Assembly: GCA_013213745.1 (NCBI GenBank)
Contig: JABSQH010000125.1
Coordinates: 1 to 64,000, forward strand
DNA length: 64,000 nucleotides
Direction of reading: 5' to 3'
From: Ilumatobacteraceae bacterium
GTDB taxonomy: Bacteria > Actinomycetota > Acidimicrobiia > Acidimicrobiales > Ilumatobacteraceae
In this document: positions 26,829 to 37,656 of the stretch, in pieces
How positions within the stretch are numbered: position 1 is the first letter of the stretch
Layout: each line of letters begins with the position of its first letter
Notes under the pieces: model-generated
Database searches by the model: none
What the model saw: the letters and a program-made list of their open reading frames with translations, nothing else
What the model was told of the DNA's origin: nothing
Program-made: the position numbers and the translations under genes

Positions 26829-28309
26829 GCGGGCGCATCGTCGTCGTCGGCTTGGGCCCGGGCGGCGAGGATCACGTCACGAACGAGACTCGCCGACTCG
26901 CCGAGCGGATTCCGACGCGATTTCTGCGCACCGCAGTCCACCCGACAGCGCATGTGATCACCGAACACGGCGGCGCGATCGCCTTCGACGACGTGTACGA
27001 CACCGCCGACACCTTCGACGACGTCTATGCGACCATCGTCGATCGACTGCTCGAGGCCGCAGCCGAAGAGCCCGAGATCCTGTACGCGGTTCCCGGCTCG
27101 CCGCTCGTGCTCGAACGCACGGTGCGGCTCTTGCAGGTCGCGGCCGATGGCGGCGCAATCGACGTCGACGTTCGGCCAGCGATGTCGTTCCTCGATCTGG
27201 CGTGGGCCCGCCTCGGCATCGATCCGGTGGAGGCCAGCGTGCGACTCGTCGATGGGCACGACTTCGCCACCGCCGCGGCGGGTGAGCGTGGTCCGCTGCT
27301 CGTTGCGCATGCCCACGCCGATTGGGTGCTGTCGGACATCAAGCTGAGCATCGACGATCCGCCGCCGGGAACGACCGCCACGATCCTGCAAGCGCTCGGC
27401 ACCGACGACGAACGCATCGTCGACACCTCCTGGAACGACCTCGATCGGACGGTCGCCGCCGATCACCTCACCACCGTGTGGATTCCCGAACTGGCAACGC
27501 CGGTCGGCGGGCCCTACGTGCGCTTCCACCGGCTGGCGCGCACATTGCGCGAGGAGTGCCCGTGGGACATCGAGCAAACCCACACCTCGTTGATCCCCTA
27601 CCTGCTCGAAGAGACCTACGAGGTCGTCGACGCGCTCGAGGCGCTCGATCCCGACGACCCAGCGACCGACGAGCACCTGATCGAAGAACTCGGCGACCTG
27701 CTGTACCAGATCGAATTCCATGCGACGATCGCCGAACAGGAAGGTCGCTTCACGATCGCCGACGTCGCCACCGGCATTCACGACAAGCTGGTCCGCCGCC
27801 ATCCGCACGTGTTCCCGCCGGAGGGCGGCGAGGTCGTCGATGTTGACGGTGATGTCGACACCGTGCTGACCAACTGGGACGACATCAAACGAGCCGAGAA
27901 GGGTCGCACCTCGGTCTTCGACGGCATCGCCCGCTCGATGCCGGCACTGTCGTATGCCGCCAAGGTCGGCAAGAAGGCCAGCAAAGCCGGCTTCGATTGG
28001 CCAGATGTGTCGGGAGCGTTCCCGAAGATCGACGAGGAGCGCGGTGAGCTCGCCGAGGCGATGGCACTGAGCGACGCCGAGGGTCGCGCCGAGCGCAGCG
28101 ATGCCGAACTCGGCGACCTACTGTTCGCAACGGTCAACGTCGCCCGCCATCTCGGCATCGACCCAGAACTCGCACTCCGGCGGGCGACCGACACGTTCCG
28201 CACTCGCTTCGAACACGTCGAGCGGCTCGCGGCGGCCGAGGGCATCGATCTCCACGCGGCAGACCTGCCCACCCTGGATCGACTCTGGGACACAGCCAAA
28301 GCGCTGTAA
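26825..28309 (+). CDS. mazG: MazG nucleotide pyrophosphohydrolase fused to a SAM-methyltransferase-like domain
   Basis: 494 residues. Residues 1-200 form a tetrapyrrole-methylase-like domain ('IVVVGLGPGGEDHVTNET', 'YAVPGSPLVLERTVRLLQ', 'PAMSFLDLAWARLGIDP'). Residues about 235-490 hold two MazG repeats: 'RLARTLREECPWDIEQTHTS', 'YLLEETYEVVDALE', 'EELGDLLYQIEFHATIAEQ', then 'DEERGELAEAM' and 'AELGDLLFATVNVARHL' with the EExxE...D metal sites. MazG removes pyrophosphate from non-canonical NTPs. The fusion is the YabN arrangement of Bacillus. Downstream of mfd as in mycobacteria. Confidence 0.92.
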   Translation: MSGRIVVVGLGPGGEDHVTNETRRLAERIPTRFLRTAVHPTAHVITEHGGAIAFDDVYDTADTFDDVYATIVDRLLEAAAEEPEILYAVPGSPLVLERTVRLLQVAADGGAIDVDVRPAMSFLDLAWARLGIDPVEASVRLVDGHDFATAAAGERGPLLVAHAHADWVLSDIKLSIDDPPPGTTATILQALGTDDERIVDTSWNDLDRTVAADHLTTVWIPELATPVGGPYVRFHRLARTLREECPWDIEQTHTSLIPYLLEETYEVVDALEALDPDDPATDEHLIEELGDLLYQIEFHATIAEQEGRFTIADVATGIHDKLVRRHPHVFPPEGGEVVDVDGDVDTVLTNWDDIKRAEKGRTSVFDGIARSMPALSYAAKVGKKASKAGFDWPDVSGAFPKIDEERGELAEAMALSDAEGRAERSDAELGDLLFATVNVARHLGIDPELALRRATDTFRTRFEHVERLAAAEGIDLHAADLPTLDRLWDTAKAL

Positions 28310-28313
28310 CCGC

Positions 28314-28346
28314 TGCGACATCAGGTGCCAGGCACCAGATGTCGCA
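28314..28346. repeat. GGTGCC palindromic repeat, copy 2
   Basis: A 33-bp imperfect palindrome opening 'TGCGACATCAGGTGCC' and closing 'GGCACCAGATGTCGCA'. It lies 4 nt after the mazG stop, between convergent genes, so it might also serve as a bidirectional terminator; no T tract follows. Confidence 0.75.
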
Positions 28347-28367
28347 TCTGAGATGTCGCTCAAGGGT

Positions 28368-29453
28368 CTAATGCTCGGGCGGTGGAGGCGGTTGGGCGGC
28401 CATGTCGTTGAGCGTCTGTTCCCACTCAGCACGCCACCGCCGCCAGCGCAGGTCGACGACCTCGTCGATCACGGTCGTGGCGCGCCACGTGGTCAACGTG
28501 AACACGAACATCGGCACGCCATACGCAACGGCCAAACGCACGACTCGTTCCGTCGACGTCAACCCACCCTCGCCCAACATGTCGTCGAAGCCGAGCGACA
28601 CGATCGCCAGCGCACCGACCAGCGCGACCAACGACAGCCAGAACCACCCGACGAGGATGGCTGCCGGTGCACCGACGCGGCGCCCCTGCTGAGCCACATA
28701 ACGGAACGGCAACCAGACGATCACAAAGGCAACCAGCACCACAGCGGTGGCAATCAGCACTGCCCAGCCGTCGTCTCCCGGTTGGTCGAACCGTTCGCGC
28801 AACCGATCGATCGAAGCAGCAGCCGCGACCGGCGCACCGAACGCCAGCAACCACAACAACGCAGCGAGCGCACCACGGGCCGGGCGTTGGTAGCGGCCGG
28901 CAGGAGCGATCCGCTCGACGTCGACCATCGCGAGCACACTCCACACCACGAGGAGCACCGCAGCGAGCGCATGCGGGGCCACCACGACCGGATCCTGGGT
29001 GAGCCCGCCAGGACCGATGGCGTGCTCGACGGCGAGCGTCACGCCAATCGCCACGAGCAGCGACAGGGCGAGCATGTACCGCAGCCACCATGTCGCGACG
29101 AGCGTCGGCGGCGGGTCGCTCCGCAACGGCACGAAGTCGGCCGACGCCGCCACCGCATCGTCCGCCAGCGGCGCCTCGTCGCCCGCCTCGGCACCCATCG
29201 GCGGCAACGGCGGGATCACCGGGCTGACGGACGAGTCATAGTCGGCCGTCGTTGCGCTCAGCGCCGGGGCACCCTGCTCCGATCCGCTCGATGCGGACAC
29301 TCCGGGCGCGGACTCGGCAGGAGATGACGGCGAGGCGGGTGCCCCACCGGTGGGCGGCGGCAGTGGCGCGCCGGTAGGACGGGCAGCGAGCGCTGGGGCG
29401 TCGGCCACGCCAGGCGGCAGCGTCGGGCCCAAGGAATCGTCAGGTTCCGTCAT
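28368..29453 (-). CDS. Multi-pass membrane protein with proline-rich N terminus, unknown function
   Basis: 361 residues. Residues 1-105 are rich in P, A, S and G and acidic ('PDDSLGPTLPPGVADAPAL'), probably a disordered cytoplasmic tail. From about residue 120 there are six hydrophobic segments, including 'YMLALSLLVAIGVTLAVEH', 'ALAALLWLLAFGAPVAAAAS' and 'WAVLIATAVVLVAFVIVWLP'. Between segments the loops carry 'FRYVAQQGRRVG', and the C terminus is 'MAAQPPPPPEH'. Its start overlaps the end of the upstream membrane-protein gene by 14 bp. The two share 'LPxxYVA...RRVG' patterns and may be distant relatives. I do not recognise the family. Confidence 0.75.
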   Translation of the reverse strand: MTEPDDSLGPTLPPGVADAPALAARPTGAPLPPPTGGAPASPSSPAESAPGVSASSGSEQGAPALSATTADYDSSVSPVIPPLPPMGAEAGDEAPLADDAVAASADFVPLRSDPPPTLVATWWLRYMLALSLLVAIGVTLAVEHAIGPGGLTQDPVVVAPHALAAVLLVVWSVLAMVDVERIAPAGRYQRPARGALAALLWLLAFGAPVAAAASIDRLRERFDQPGDDGWAVLIATAVVLVAFVIVWLPFRYVAQQGRRVGAPAAILVGWFWLSLVALVGALAIVSLGFDDMLGEGGLTSTERVVRLAVAYGVPMFVFTLTTWRATTVIDEVVDLRWRRWRAEWEQTLNDMAAQPPPPPEH

Positions 29454-31206
29454 GGGGCGCGTCGACCAGCGTTGCGGGCTCGGGAGCGGGAAGCTGGCTG
29501 GCCGGCGCACCGGCGGTGACAGTGTCGGCGCCGCCCCTGCGGGCATCGGCTGCCTGGTCACGAGACGCCAATCGATCACCCGCAGCCTGCGCCGCGCGTT
29601 CGCGATCATCGACCAGCCAGTTGTGGCGCTCGGCCAACGCCGCCGCCGGTGCGGTGAGTGTCCGGCAGGCATCGGTGACCGCCAGCGTCGATGCAAGGGC
29701 GAGCAACGAGCCGACGGCGAGGTAGCCGGCGACGCGTCCGTATGACGCATCGTCGAGCCCGTCGGCACCACTCGACACGCGCGCCAAACCCTGCGCGTAC
29801 ACCAACAACACGACGACCAAGACGTAGGTGATGCGCAGCGAGCTGCGGGGGGCCGCAATGGCGTCCGCAGCGCGTTCGAGCAGCGCAAAGGGCACGAACA
29901 GCACCGCGGCTTGCAAGGCGAACCCGATCACCGTCTCGACCGCCGATGCGTCGACTTCGGCGGACCCAGTCGCCACGAGCTGCTCGGCGATCATCCACAC
30001 TGCGACGAACGCGGCGGGCCAGGCCAGCGCCGCAACCAACGGGTTCCGTCGACGACCGCTCGCCCACCGAATGTTGAGCACGGCGACGAAGCTCCATATC
30101 GCAACCAGCGCGGTGGCGACGATGAGCATCGCCCGCTCGCCGAGATACAGCGTGTCGAGTGCGTCGAGGGCTCGCGCCCGTTGTGCCGGAAGCAGGCGAC
30201 CGTCGACGGTCTCCTGCCAGAACATGAACATCACCACTGCGCCGACCAGTCCCATAAGCGCGAATCCGGCGAGCGATACGACGATCCCGAAGCGCAACCA
30301 CTCCGCTCCTAGAAGTTGGCGGATACGCGACCTCGACGACACGACTGGCGCTGCGACGCCGGCGGCACCGGTGGCGGTGGTGCGGCTGTCGAGGGGAATC
30401 TGGAAGTCGCCGACGTCGGTCAGCGGGGCTGCGCCCACGGTGTGCCGCGTCCATGGCACGCTGAATCCGCGGCGCTGCGCCGCCCGCGTGATCGCCTCCT
30501 CCGAGCGAAGACCAGCGCGCCACACGACGAGCACCACAGCGAGGCTCGGCAGGAAGATGACGAGCCCGACCGGGCGGAGCGGGATCTCTTCGTCGATGGC
30601 TTCGAATCCCCCGGTGGCGCGCACGGCGACCACCCCGGCGCCGATCACGACCGCGAGAACCACGGGTACCCACATCCACCGCACGACATCGCCGGAGCGA
30701 CCACCCACCCGACGGACCGCATCAGCGACATACGCCACCGGCAGGTACACCAGCGGCACCGACACCAACAGACACAACGCACCGACGACCAACACGACCG
30801 ACGAGCCGGTCGGACCGTCCGGGGTGTTGACCACGTCCGACAACCACACGAGCAACCAGCCAACGGCAGCGAGGAACGCAAAAGACGGGAGCCACAGCAG
30901 CGAGGCGCGCCACGGTTCGGGCGGTTGTTGCGCGCTCGTCGGTCCGATCAGTCGGCTGACGTTGCCCACCACAGCCCATGTCCAGGCGACGACAGCGAGT
31001 CCGGTAGCGAGAGCGACCAACACGGTCGACCAAGCGAGGAGGTCGGTGCCCGACGCACCAGAGGAGAAGCGCTGCGCCTGCCGCGCCACGAGCCCGATCA
31101 GAGCGATCAGGCCCGCTGCGGCTGCGTACCGCCAGATCGACATCGGTCGCAGCTCCGGCCCGCTCGGACGGGCCTGGTCGGGTTCCACGTCGGGTGATCG
31201 GCACAT
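29440..31206 (-). CDS. Large multi-pass membrane protein, unknown function
   Basis: 588 residues from ATG 31206; ATG 31143 ('MSIWRYAAAAG') is an equally good start. There are about twelve hydrophobic segments in two groups, separated by a cytoplasmic stretch near 'RRGFSVPWTRHTVGAAPLTD'. The first half holds 'LVYLPVAYVADAVRRVGGRS', echoed by 'LPFRYVAQQGRRVG' in the downstream gene, which suggests an internal duplication or shared ancestry. The C-terminal 60 residues are hydrophilic. It sits with the overlapping downstream gene between mazG and DUF4032. No transporter or enzyme motif is visible. Confidence 0.72.
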   Translation of the reverse strand: MCRSPDVEPDQARPSGPELRPMSIWRYAAAAGLIALIGLVARQAQRFSSGASGTDLLAWSTVLVALATGLAVVAWTWAVVGNVSRLIGPTSAQQPPEPWRASLLWLPSFAFLAAVGWLLVWLSDVVNTPDGPTGSSVVLVVGALCLLVSVPLVYLPVAYVADAVRRVGGRSGDVVRWMWVPVVLAVVIGAGVVAVRATGGFEAIDEEIPLRPVGLVIFLPSLAVVLVVWRAGLRSEEAITRAAQRRGFSVPWTRHTVGAAPLTDVGDFQIPLDSRTTATGAAGVAAPVVSSRSRIRQLLGAEWLRFGIVVSLAGFALMGLVGAVVMFMFWQETVDGRLLPAQRARALDALDTLYLGERAMLIVATALVAIWSFVAVLNIRWASGRRRNPLVAALAWPAAFVAVWMIAEQLVATGSAEVDASAVETVIGFALQAAVLFVPFALLERAADAIAAPRSSLRITYVLVVVLLVYAQGLARVSSGADGLDDASYGRVAGYLAVGSLLALASTLAVTDACRTLTAPAAALAERHNWLVDDRERAAQAAGDRLASRDQAADARRGGADTVTAGAPASQLPAPEPATLVDAPHDGT

Positions 31207-31348
31207 CGCTCCAGCAACTTGAGGACTTCGTGACGAAACCACCCCGCTCCTTTCCCGCTCCCACCATCACGCTCCTCCCCACGGCGGCGCACCCGCTACC
31301 CCACCGAGCGAGCGTCGGGGCGTCGACCATCGGGCACACTGGACGGCG

Positions 31349-32620
31349 ATGCGATTGCAGCTCGCCAGCCCATCGGATCACCCGGCGATCACCACCCTCC
31401 CCTTCGGCCTGCGCCTCGAAGCGTGGGACCTGCCGACCATGCATGGCGTGCTCGGACTGCACCGCCACGTTGTGCGTGCGGTCGAGTTGGGCGAGGCGAC
31501 CTACGTGGTCAAGGAGTTGCCAGACGACCTCGTTCGCCGGGAGTACCGGCTGTTGCGCGAACTCGCCGACGACGGACTGCCGACCGCCGAGGTGGTCGCC
31601 GCATTGACCGGCAAGGCCGACCACACCGACGGCATGTTGGTCACCCGCCATCTCGACTACTCGATCCCCTACCGGAGTTTGCTCAGCGGCCGCGGCCTCC
31701 GCATCCCCTATCTCGGAGAACGGGTGCTCGATGCACTCGTCGGACTCCTGGTCAGACTGCATCTCGCCGGCTTCTACTGGGGCGACTGCTCATTGTCGAA
31801 CTCACTGTTCCGACGCGACGCCGGCGCGCTCAGCGCATACGTGATCGACGTCGAGACCGGCGAGCGGCACCCGTCGCTGACCAACGGTCAGCGTTCGCTC
31901 GACCTCCAGATCGCCACCGAGAACGTGGCCGGCGGGCTCCTCGACCTCCAAGCGGCGCGACGACTCGCCGCCGATATCGACCCCTGGGAGGTCACCGGTC
32001 AGATCGAAGACCGCTATCACGGATTGTGGGCCGAGCTGACCGCCGAGGACGAGATCGGCTACGACGAGACGTTCCGCATCGAAGAGCGCCTCGACCGGCT
32101 GCACGACCTGGGGTACGACGTGGAGGAGATGGACATCATCCGCGATCCCGGCCGCGACGGCGAACGACTGACGTTCATCCCGCGCGTGGTCGAGCACGGT
32201 TTCCATGCCGAGCGGCTGAAGAACCTCACCGGACTGGAAACGACCGAGAACCAGGCACGCCGCCTGCTCGGCGACATCCGCGCCTTCGGCCAACAGCTCG
32301 CCGAGACCCGTGAAGCCGAGATGGAACGCACCGGAGCGAAGCTGCGCACGCTCCCCGAGAACGTTGTCGCCGTACGGTGGCTCGACCAGCGATTCGAGCC
32401 GATCATCGCCCGCGTGCCTCCGGCGCTCGCCAGCAAGCTCGAGGCTGCCGAAGTGTTCCATCAGCTGCTCGAACACCGCTGGTTCCTCTCTGAGGAGCAA
32501 GGCGTCGACGTGTCGATCGACGACGCCTTCGAGTCGTACGTCACCGACGTGCTCGCCGCCGCGCCCGACGAGCAACTGCATCTGGGTGAGGTCACCGCCG
32601 AGATCCCCATCGTCGGCTGA
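31349..32620 (+). CDS. DUF4032 protein with kinase-like fold elements
   Basis: 423 residues. The N-terminal half resembles small-molecule/lipopolysaccharide kinases: 'ATYVVKELPDDLVRREYRLL' (a Lys and Glu as in the nucleotide site), 'GFYWGDCSLSNSLF' in the place of the catalytic loop and 'AYVIDVETGERHPSL' in the place of DFG. The C-terminal half is the DUF4032 domain ('RIEERLDRLHDLGYDVEEMD', 'FHAERLKNLTGLETTENQAR'). DUF4032 proteins are typical of Actinobacteria and uncharacterised to my knowledge. CACACT lies 8 nt before the ATG. Confidence 0.82.
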   Translation: MRLQLASPSDHPAITTLPFGLRLEAWDLPTMHGVLGLHRHVVRAVELGEATYVVKELPDDLVRREYRLLRELADDGLPTAEVVAALTGKADHTDGMLVTRHLDYSIPYRSLLSGRGLRIPYLGERVLDALVGLLVRLHLAGFYWGDCSLSNSLFRRDAGALSAYVIDVETGERHPSLTNGQRSLDLQIATENVAGGLLDLQAARRLAADIDPWEVTGQIEDRYHGLWAELTAEDEIGYDETFRIEERLDRLHDLGYDVEEMDIIRDPGRDGERLTFIPRVVEHGFHAERLKNLTGLETTENQARRLLGDIRAFGQQLAETREAEMERTGAKLRTLPENVVAVRWLDQRFEPIIARVPPALASKLEAAEVFHQLLEHRWFLSEEQGVDVSIDDAFESYVTDVLAAAPDEQLHLGEVTAEIPIVG

Positions 32621-33967
<1,347 letters not shown>

Positions 33968-34030
33968 CCGGTCCGGCTGCGCCGTGGTCTGCCACCGAAT
34001 CGGCACGGTCCCCTGCCACACTGGTCCGTC

Positions 34031-34603
34031 GTGAGCCGGTCGAAGACGACGTCGATCAAGCGTCCCGAGCAGCTGCCGACGGCGGCGGAGGAGGGCGAAT
34101 CGCGGCTCGGCGACCTCAGCCGACCGATCCCGGTCGACAAACGCATCTTCCGCCGCTCGAAGGTTGCGCTCGTCGCTGGCATTGGCGCCCTCGTCGTCGG
34201 AGTGGCGCTGGCAGCTGCGGTCTTCGTGCTCCCGTTGCAGACGTGGTTCGACCAAGACGACGCGCTCGACGAGCGCCAGGCGCAGCTCGACGAACTGCAG
34301 CGTGTCAACGGTCAGTTGTCCGCCGAAGTCGAGCGCCTGCGCACCGACGACGGTGTCCGCGAGGCGGCGCGCGAGGAGATCGGCTACGTCGATGCCGGCG
34401 AGGAGCGGTTCTCCGTTCGCCCGTTGCCGCCGCTGCCGCGCAATCTCCCGAACGGCTGGCCGTACAACGTCGCCGCCCAGATCATCTCGTTGCGCCAGAA
34501 CCCGCCGGCCGAGCCCGTCGAGCCGGTACCGGATGCTCCAGCGCCGGCGTCACCAGACGCCACGACCGCACCACCGCCGAGCGACCCGGCTGCCGACGAG
34601 TAG
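34031..34603 (+). CDS. divIC: FtsB/DivIC-type septum formation protein
   Basis: 190 residues. A short cytoplasmic N terminus is followed by one membrane segment (about 43-66, 'VALVAGIGALVVGVALAAAV') and a coiled coil ('ERQAQLDELQRVNGQLSAEV', about 78-105). Then comes 'AAREEIGYVDAGEERFSVRP', the FtsB/DivIC block that contacts FtsL and FtsQ in the divisome. A proline/alanine-rich tail ends it. GTG 34031 has CACACT 8 nt upstream. In mycobacteria DUF501 and ppx follow directly; here they are 16.6 kb away. Confidence 0.85.
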   Translation: MSRSKTTSIKRPEQLPTAAEEGESRLGDLSRPIPVDKRIFRRSKVALVAGIGALVVGVALAAAVFVLPLQTWFDQDDALDERQAQLDELQRVNGQLSAEVERLRTDDGVREAAREEIGYVDAGEERFSVRPLPPLPRNLPNGWPYNVAAQIISLRQNPPAEPVEPVPDAPAPASPDATTAPPPSDPAADE

Positions 34604-34620
34604 GCCACCCTGAACGACCG

Positions 34621-34655
34621 ATACGACATCAGGTGCCAGGCACCAGATGTCGTAT
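34621..34655. repeat. GGTGCC palindromic repeat, copy 3
   Basis: A 35-bp imperfect palindrome opening 'ATACGACATCAGGTGCC' and closing 'GGCACCAGATGTCGTAT'. It lies 17 nt after divIC, at the left edge of the apparent insertion that carries the molybdenum-hydroxylase genes. Confidence 0.78.
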
Positions 34656-34749
34656 CGCCGGCTCGCACGACTGCAGGCGATCACGAGCCGGCCGAGTAGG
34701 TTGCAGTCATACGGTTGATCCGGACGACCACACCATCGGGGGTTATGAC

Positions 34750-37041
34750 GTGGCAGGCAGCATTCTCGGCACTCGGGTTCAGCGCAAAGAGGATCCCAAG
34801 CTCCTCACCACAGGGGGCGAGTACGTCGACGACATCGTCGACGAGCGGTTGGCTGACGCTGCGCATGTCGCCTATGCCCGCTCGCCCATCGCCCACGGCA
34901 CGATCGGTTCGATCGACATCGACGAGGCGGCATCGATGCCGGGCGTGATCGGTGTGTTCACCGCCGAGTCGCTCAGTCTGGAGCCGATTCCCTCCTCGTT
35001 CAACCCGGTGGCCGCCACTGCACTGCTGGCACACGACAAGGTGCGCTTCGTCGGCGAGCCGATCGCAGCTGTTGTCGCAGAGACACAGGCGCAGGCAGTC
35101 GACGCTGCGGAGACGATCTTCGCCGACATCGATCCGCTCCCGACGCTGATCGATCTCGAAGAAGCACTGGCCAGCGAGACGTTGATCTTCGATGAGGTCG
35201 GCTCGAACGCCGTGTTCAGCACCTCTGCGCTGGGCATGCCCGACAACAGCGACACCGACGAGTACTTCGCCGATTGCGAGGTCGTGGTCACGGGGCGCTT
35301 CCTCAACCAGCGCGTGGCGCCGTGTCCGATGGAGGTGCGCGGGGCCGCCGCCACGTGGATCGACGGACGTCTGTATCAATGGATGTCGACCCAGCACGCC
35401 CAAGGTGCCAAGAATCCGATCACCTCCGCCAATGGCGGCGACGAGGACACCGTGAGGGTCATCACACCCGACGTCGGCGGTGGTTTCGGCGCCAAGATCG
35501 ACGCCAACGCCGAAGAGATCCTCCTCGGTCGACTGAGCAAAGAGGTCGATCGCCCCGTGAAGTGGCGCGAGACGCGCAGCGAGTCGATGATGGCGATGCG
35601 CCACGGCCGCTCGCAGCTGCAGTACGTCACCATCGGCGGCACTCGCGATGGGCGGGTCACCCACTACCAGCTCAACGCCATCCAAGACTGCGGCGCCTAC
35701 GTCGCCATGGGCACGGTGCTCGGTCCTGTGTTCACCCGCCCGATGGCATGCGGTGTGTACGACATCGCCAACGCAGAGGCCCAGGCGGTGTCGGTCGTCA
35801 CCAACACCACCCCGACCACCGCGTATCGCGGTGCCGGACGACCCGAAGCGACTGCGGCCATCGAACGAGCGATGGACCTGTTCGCCTACGAACTCGAGAT
35901 GGATCCGGTCGAGGTCCGCCGCAAGAACCTCATCGCCAAGTTCGACGACGGGTTCACCACCGCCGTTGGGCAGACCTACGACGTCGGCGACTACGAGGGA
36001 TCGCTCGACGCCGTGCTCGAAGCGGCCGACTACGCCGGCTTGCGGGCCGAGCAAGCCAACCGCCTGAACTCGAACTCCGACAAACAACTCGGGATCGGCG
36101 TGTCGATCTACGTCGAAGTCACCGGCGGCGTCGATCCGATGGGCGAGGCCGGACGCATCGAGGTCAACGACGACGGCACCGCGTCGGTGTACACCGGCAC
36201 GTCGCCGCAAGGCCAGGGCCACGACACGGCGTGGTCGATGATCGCCAGCGAGCAGACCGGCATCCCGATGGAGAACATCACGCTGGTGTGGGGCGACACC
36301 GACACCGTCCCCGTCGGCGGTGGCACCATGGGCTCGCGTTCGCTGCAGCAGGGCGGCATGGCGGTCAACCAGGCAGCGATCGAGCTGGTCGAAAAGGCCA
36401 AGGAGCTGGCGGCGAGCAAGCTCGAAGCCGACCCCGCCGACATCGTGCTCGACACCGATTCGGGCGCGTTCCACGTCGCTGGTACCCCGGCGGTGGCCAC
36501 CACCTGGGCCGAGTTGGCGACCGACGCACGCGCAGCAGGGAACGCCCTCGACGTCGAGACGCGCTTCGAAGCCGGCCGGCCGACGTTCCCGTTCGGAGCG
36601 CACGTTGCGGTCGTCGAGGTCGACACGATCACCGGCGAGGTTCGTCACCTCAGGCAGGTGGCCTGCGACGACGCCGGCAAGGTCGTCAACCCGCTGCTGC
36701 TCGACGGACAGATCCACGGCGGCATTGCCCAAGGTGTCGCCCAAGCGTTGCTGGAAGAGGTGCGCTACGACGAAGACGGCAACCCGATCACGTCGAACCT
36801 CGCCGACTACGGCATGATCTCGGCGGCCGAGCTGCCGAGCTTCGAGGTGATCCACATGGAGACACCGACCTTCGTCAACCCGCTCGGCGTCAAGGGCATC
36901 GGCGAGTCGGGGACCATTGGTTCGACCCCGGCAGTACAGTCAGCAGTTGTCGACGCCTTGCGCCATCTCGGTGTCCGCCACCTCGACATGCCGGCGACAG
37001 CCGAGAAGGTGTGGCGGGCGATCGAGACCGCATCGGCCTGA
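34750..37041 (+). CDS. Molybdopterin-binding large subunit, form-II CoxL / xanthine dehydrogenase family
   Basis: 763 residues from GTG 34750. It is the catalytic subunit of a molybdenum hydroxylase. Seen: N-terminal 'TRVQRKEDPKLLTTGGEYVD', the glycine-rich 'PDVGGGFGAKIDAN', the active-site loop 'TAYRGAGRPEATAAIERA' and the C-terminal Glu region 'VKGIGESGTIGSTPAVQSAV'. AYRGAGR marks form II; true form-I CO dehydrogenases have AYRCSFR, so CO may not be the substrate. Its partner Fe-S and FAD subunits are not adjacent but start 4.5 kb downstream at 41594. Confidence 0.88.
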   Translation: MAGSILGTRVQRKEDPKLLTTGGEYVDDIVDERLADAAHVAYARSPIAHGTIGSIDIDEAASMPGVIGVFTAESLSLEPIPSSFNPVAATALLAHDKVRFVGEPIAAVVAETQAQAVDAAETIFADIDPLPTLIDLEEALASETLIFDEVGSNAVFSTSALGMPDNSDTDEYFADCEVVVTGRFLNQRVAPCPMEVRGAAATWIDGRLYQWMSTQHAQGAKNPITSANGGDEDTVRVITPDVGGGFGAKIDANAEEILLGRLSKEVDRPVKWRETRSESMMAMRHGRSQLQYVTIGGTRDGRVTHYQLNAIQDCGAYVAMGTVLGPVFTRPMACGVYDIANAEAQAVSVVTNTTPTTAYRGAGRPEATAAIERAMDLFAYELEMDPVEVRRKNLIAKFDDGFTTAVGQTYDVGDYEGSLDAVLEAADYAGLRAEQANRLNSNSDKQLGIGVSIYVEVTGGVDPMGEAGRIEVNDDGTASVYTGTSPQGQGHDTAWSMIASEQTGIPMENITLVWGDTDTVPVGGGTMGSRSLQQGGMAVNQAAIELVEKAKELAASKLEADPADIVLDTDSGAFHVAGTPAVATTWAELATDARAAGNALDVETRFEAGRPTFPFGAHVAVVEVDTITGEVRHLRQVACDDAGKVVNPLLLDGQIHGGIAQGVAQALLEEVRYDEDGNPITSNLADYGMISAAELPSFEVIHMETPTFVNPLGVKGIGESGTIGSTPAVQSAVVDALRHLGVRHLDMPATAEKVWRAIETASA

Positions 37042-37066
37042 CGACCATCACCACGAGGAGACCCCC

Positions 37067-37627
37067 ATGACCGACATCGACCAGCGCCGGGCCACGTTCA
37101 CCAGCTTCGAGGAGTCGACCGCCGAGGACTGGGCGATCATCGCCCCACAGCTGGCGGTCACGCAGTCGTTCGTCCCCGATCGGGTGATCGAGCTGCTACG
37201 AGCGCTGAAAACCGACCACGGCGGGTTCCCCGTCGATCGCCTCGAGCACAGCCTGCAAACTGCGACCCGCGCCGAACGCGACGGCATGGACGACGAGTAC
37301 GTGCTGTGTGCGTTGCTGCACGACATCGGCGACACGCTGAGCCCGTACAACCATCCCGACATTGCGGCCGGGATTCTCAAGCCGTTCGTGTCGGAGGCCA
37401 ACTACTTCATGGTCAAGAACCACGGGGAGTTCCAGGGCTACTACTTCTGGCAACACATCGGTATGGACCCCAACACGCGCGACCGCCACCGGGACTCGCC
37501 GTATTTCGACTACGTCGAGGAGTTCTGCGCCAAGTACGACCAGACGGCCTTCGATGCGGACTACCGCTCGAACCCGCTCGAACACTACGAGCCGCTGATT
37601 CGCGAACGACTCTCGCCACAGTCCTGA
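37067..37627 (+). CDS. HD-domain protein resembling PhnZ/MIOX-type diiron oxygenases
   Basis: 186 residues. Metal-site motifs are 'VDRLEHSLQTATRAERDG', 'VLCALLHDIGDTLSPYNHPD' and 'MVKNHGEFQGYYFWQHIGMD'; the C terminus has 'DQTAFDADYRSNPLEHYEPL'. PhnZ, an HD oxygenase that splits phosphonates, shares the 'LEHSLQ.A' and 'ALLHD.G' spacing; other HD proteins are phosphohydrolases. The gene follows the CoxL-like gene by 25 nt with a good 'CGAGGAG' ribosome site, so the two are probably co-transcribed and may act on the same substrate. Confidence 0.72.
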   Translation: MTDIDQRRATFTSFEESTAEDWAIIAPQLAVTQSFVPDRVIELLRALKTDHGGFPVDRLEHSLQTATRAERDGMDDEYVLCALLHDIGDTLSPYNHPDIAAGILKPFVSEANYFMVKNHGEFQGYYFWQHIGMDPNTRDRHRDSPYFDYVEEFCAKYDQTAFDADYRSNPLEHYEPLIRERLSPQS

Positions 37628-37656
37628 GATTGCAACTGCGGTCTCCCCGACGCCTG

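Noticed and set aside
28101-29327. Plus-strand open frame of 408 codons
   Set aside because: Out of frame in mazG and then antisense to a membrane protein; the product is rich in R, H and Q.
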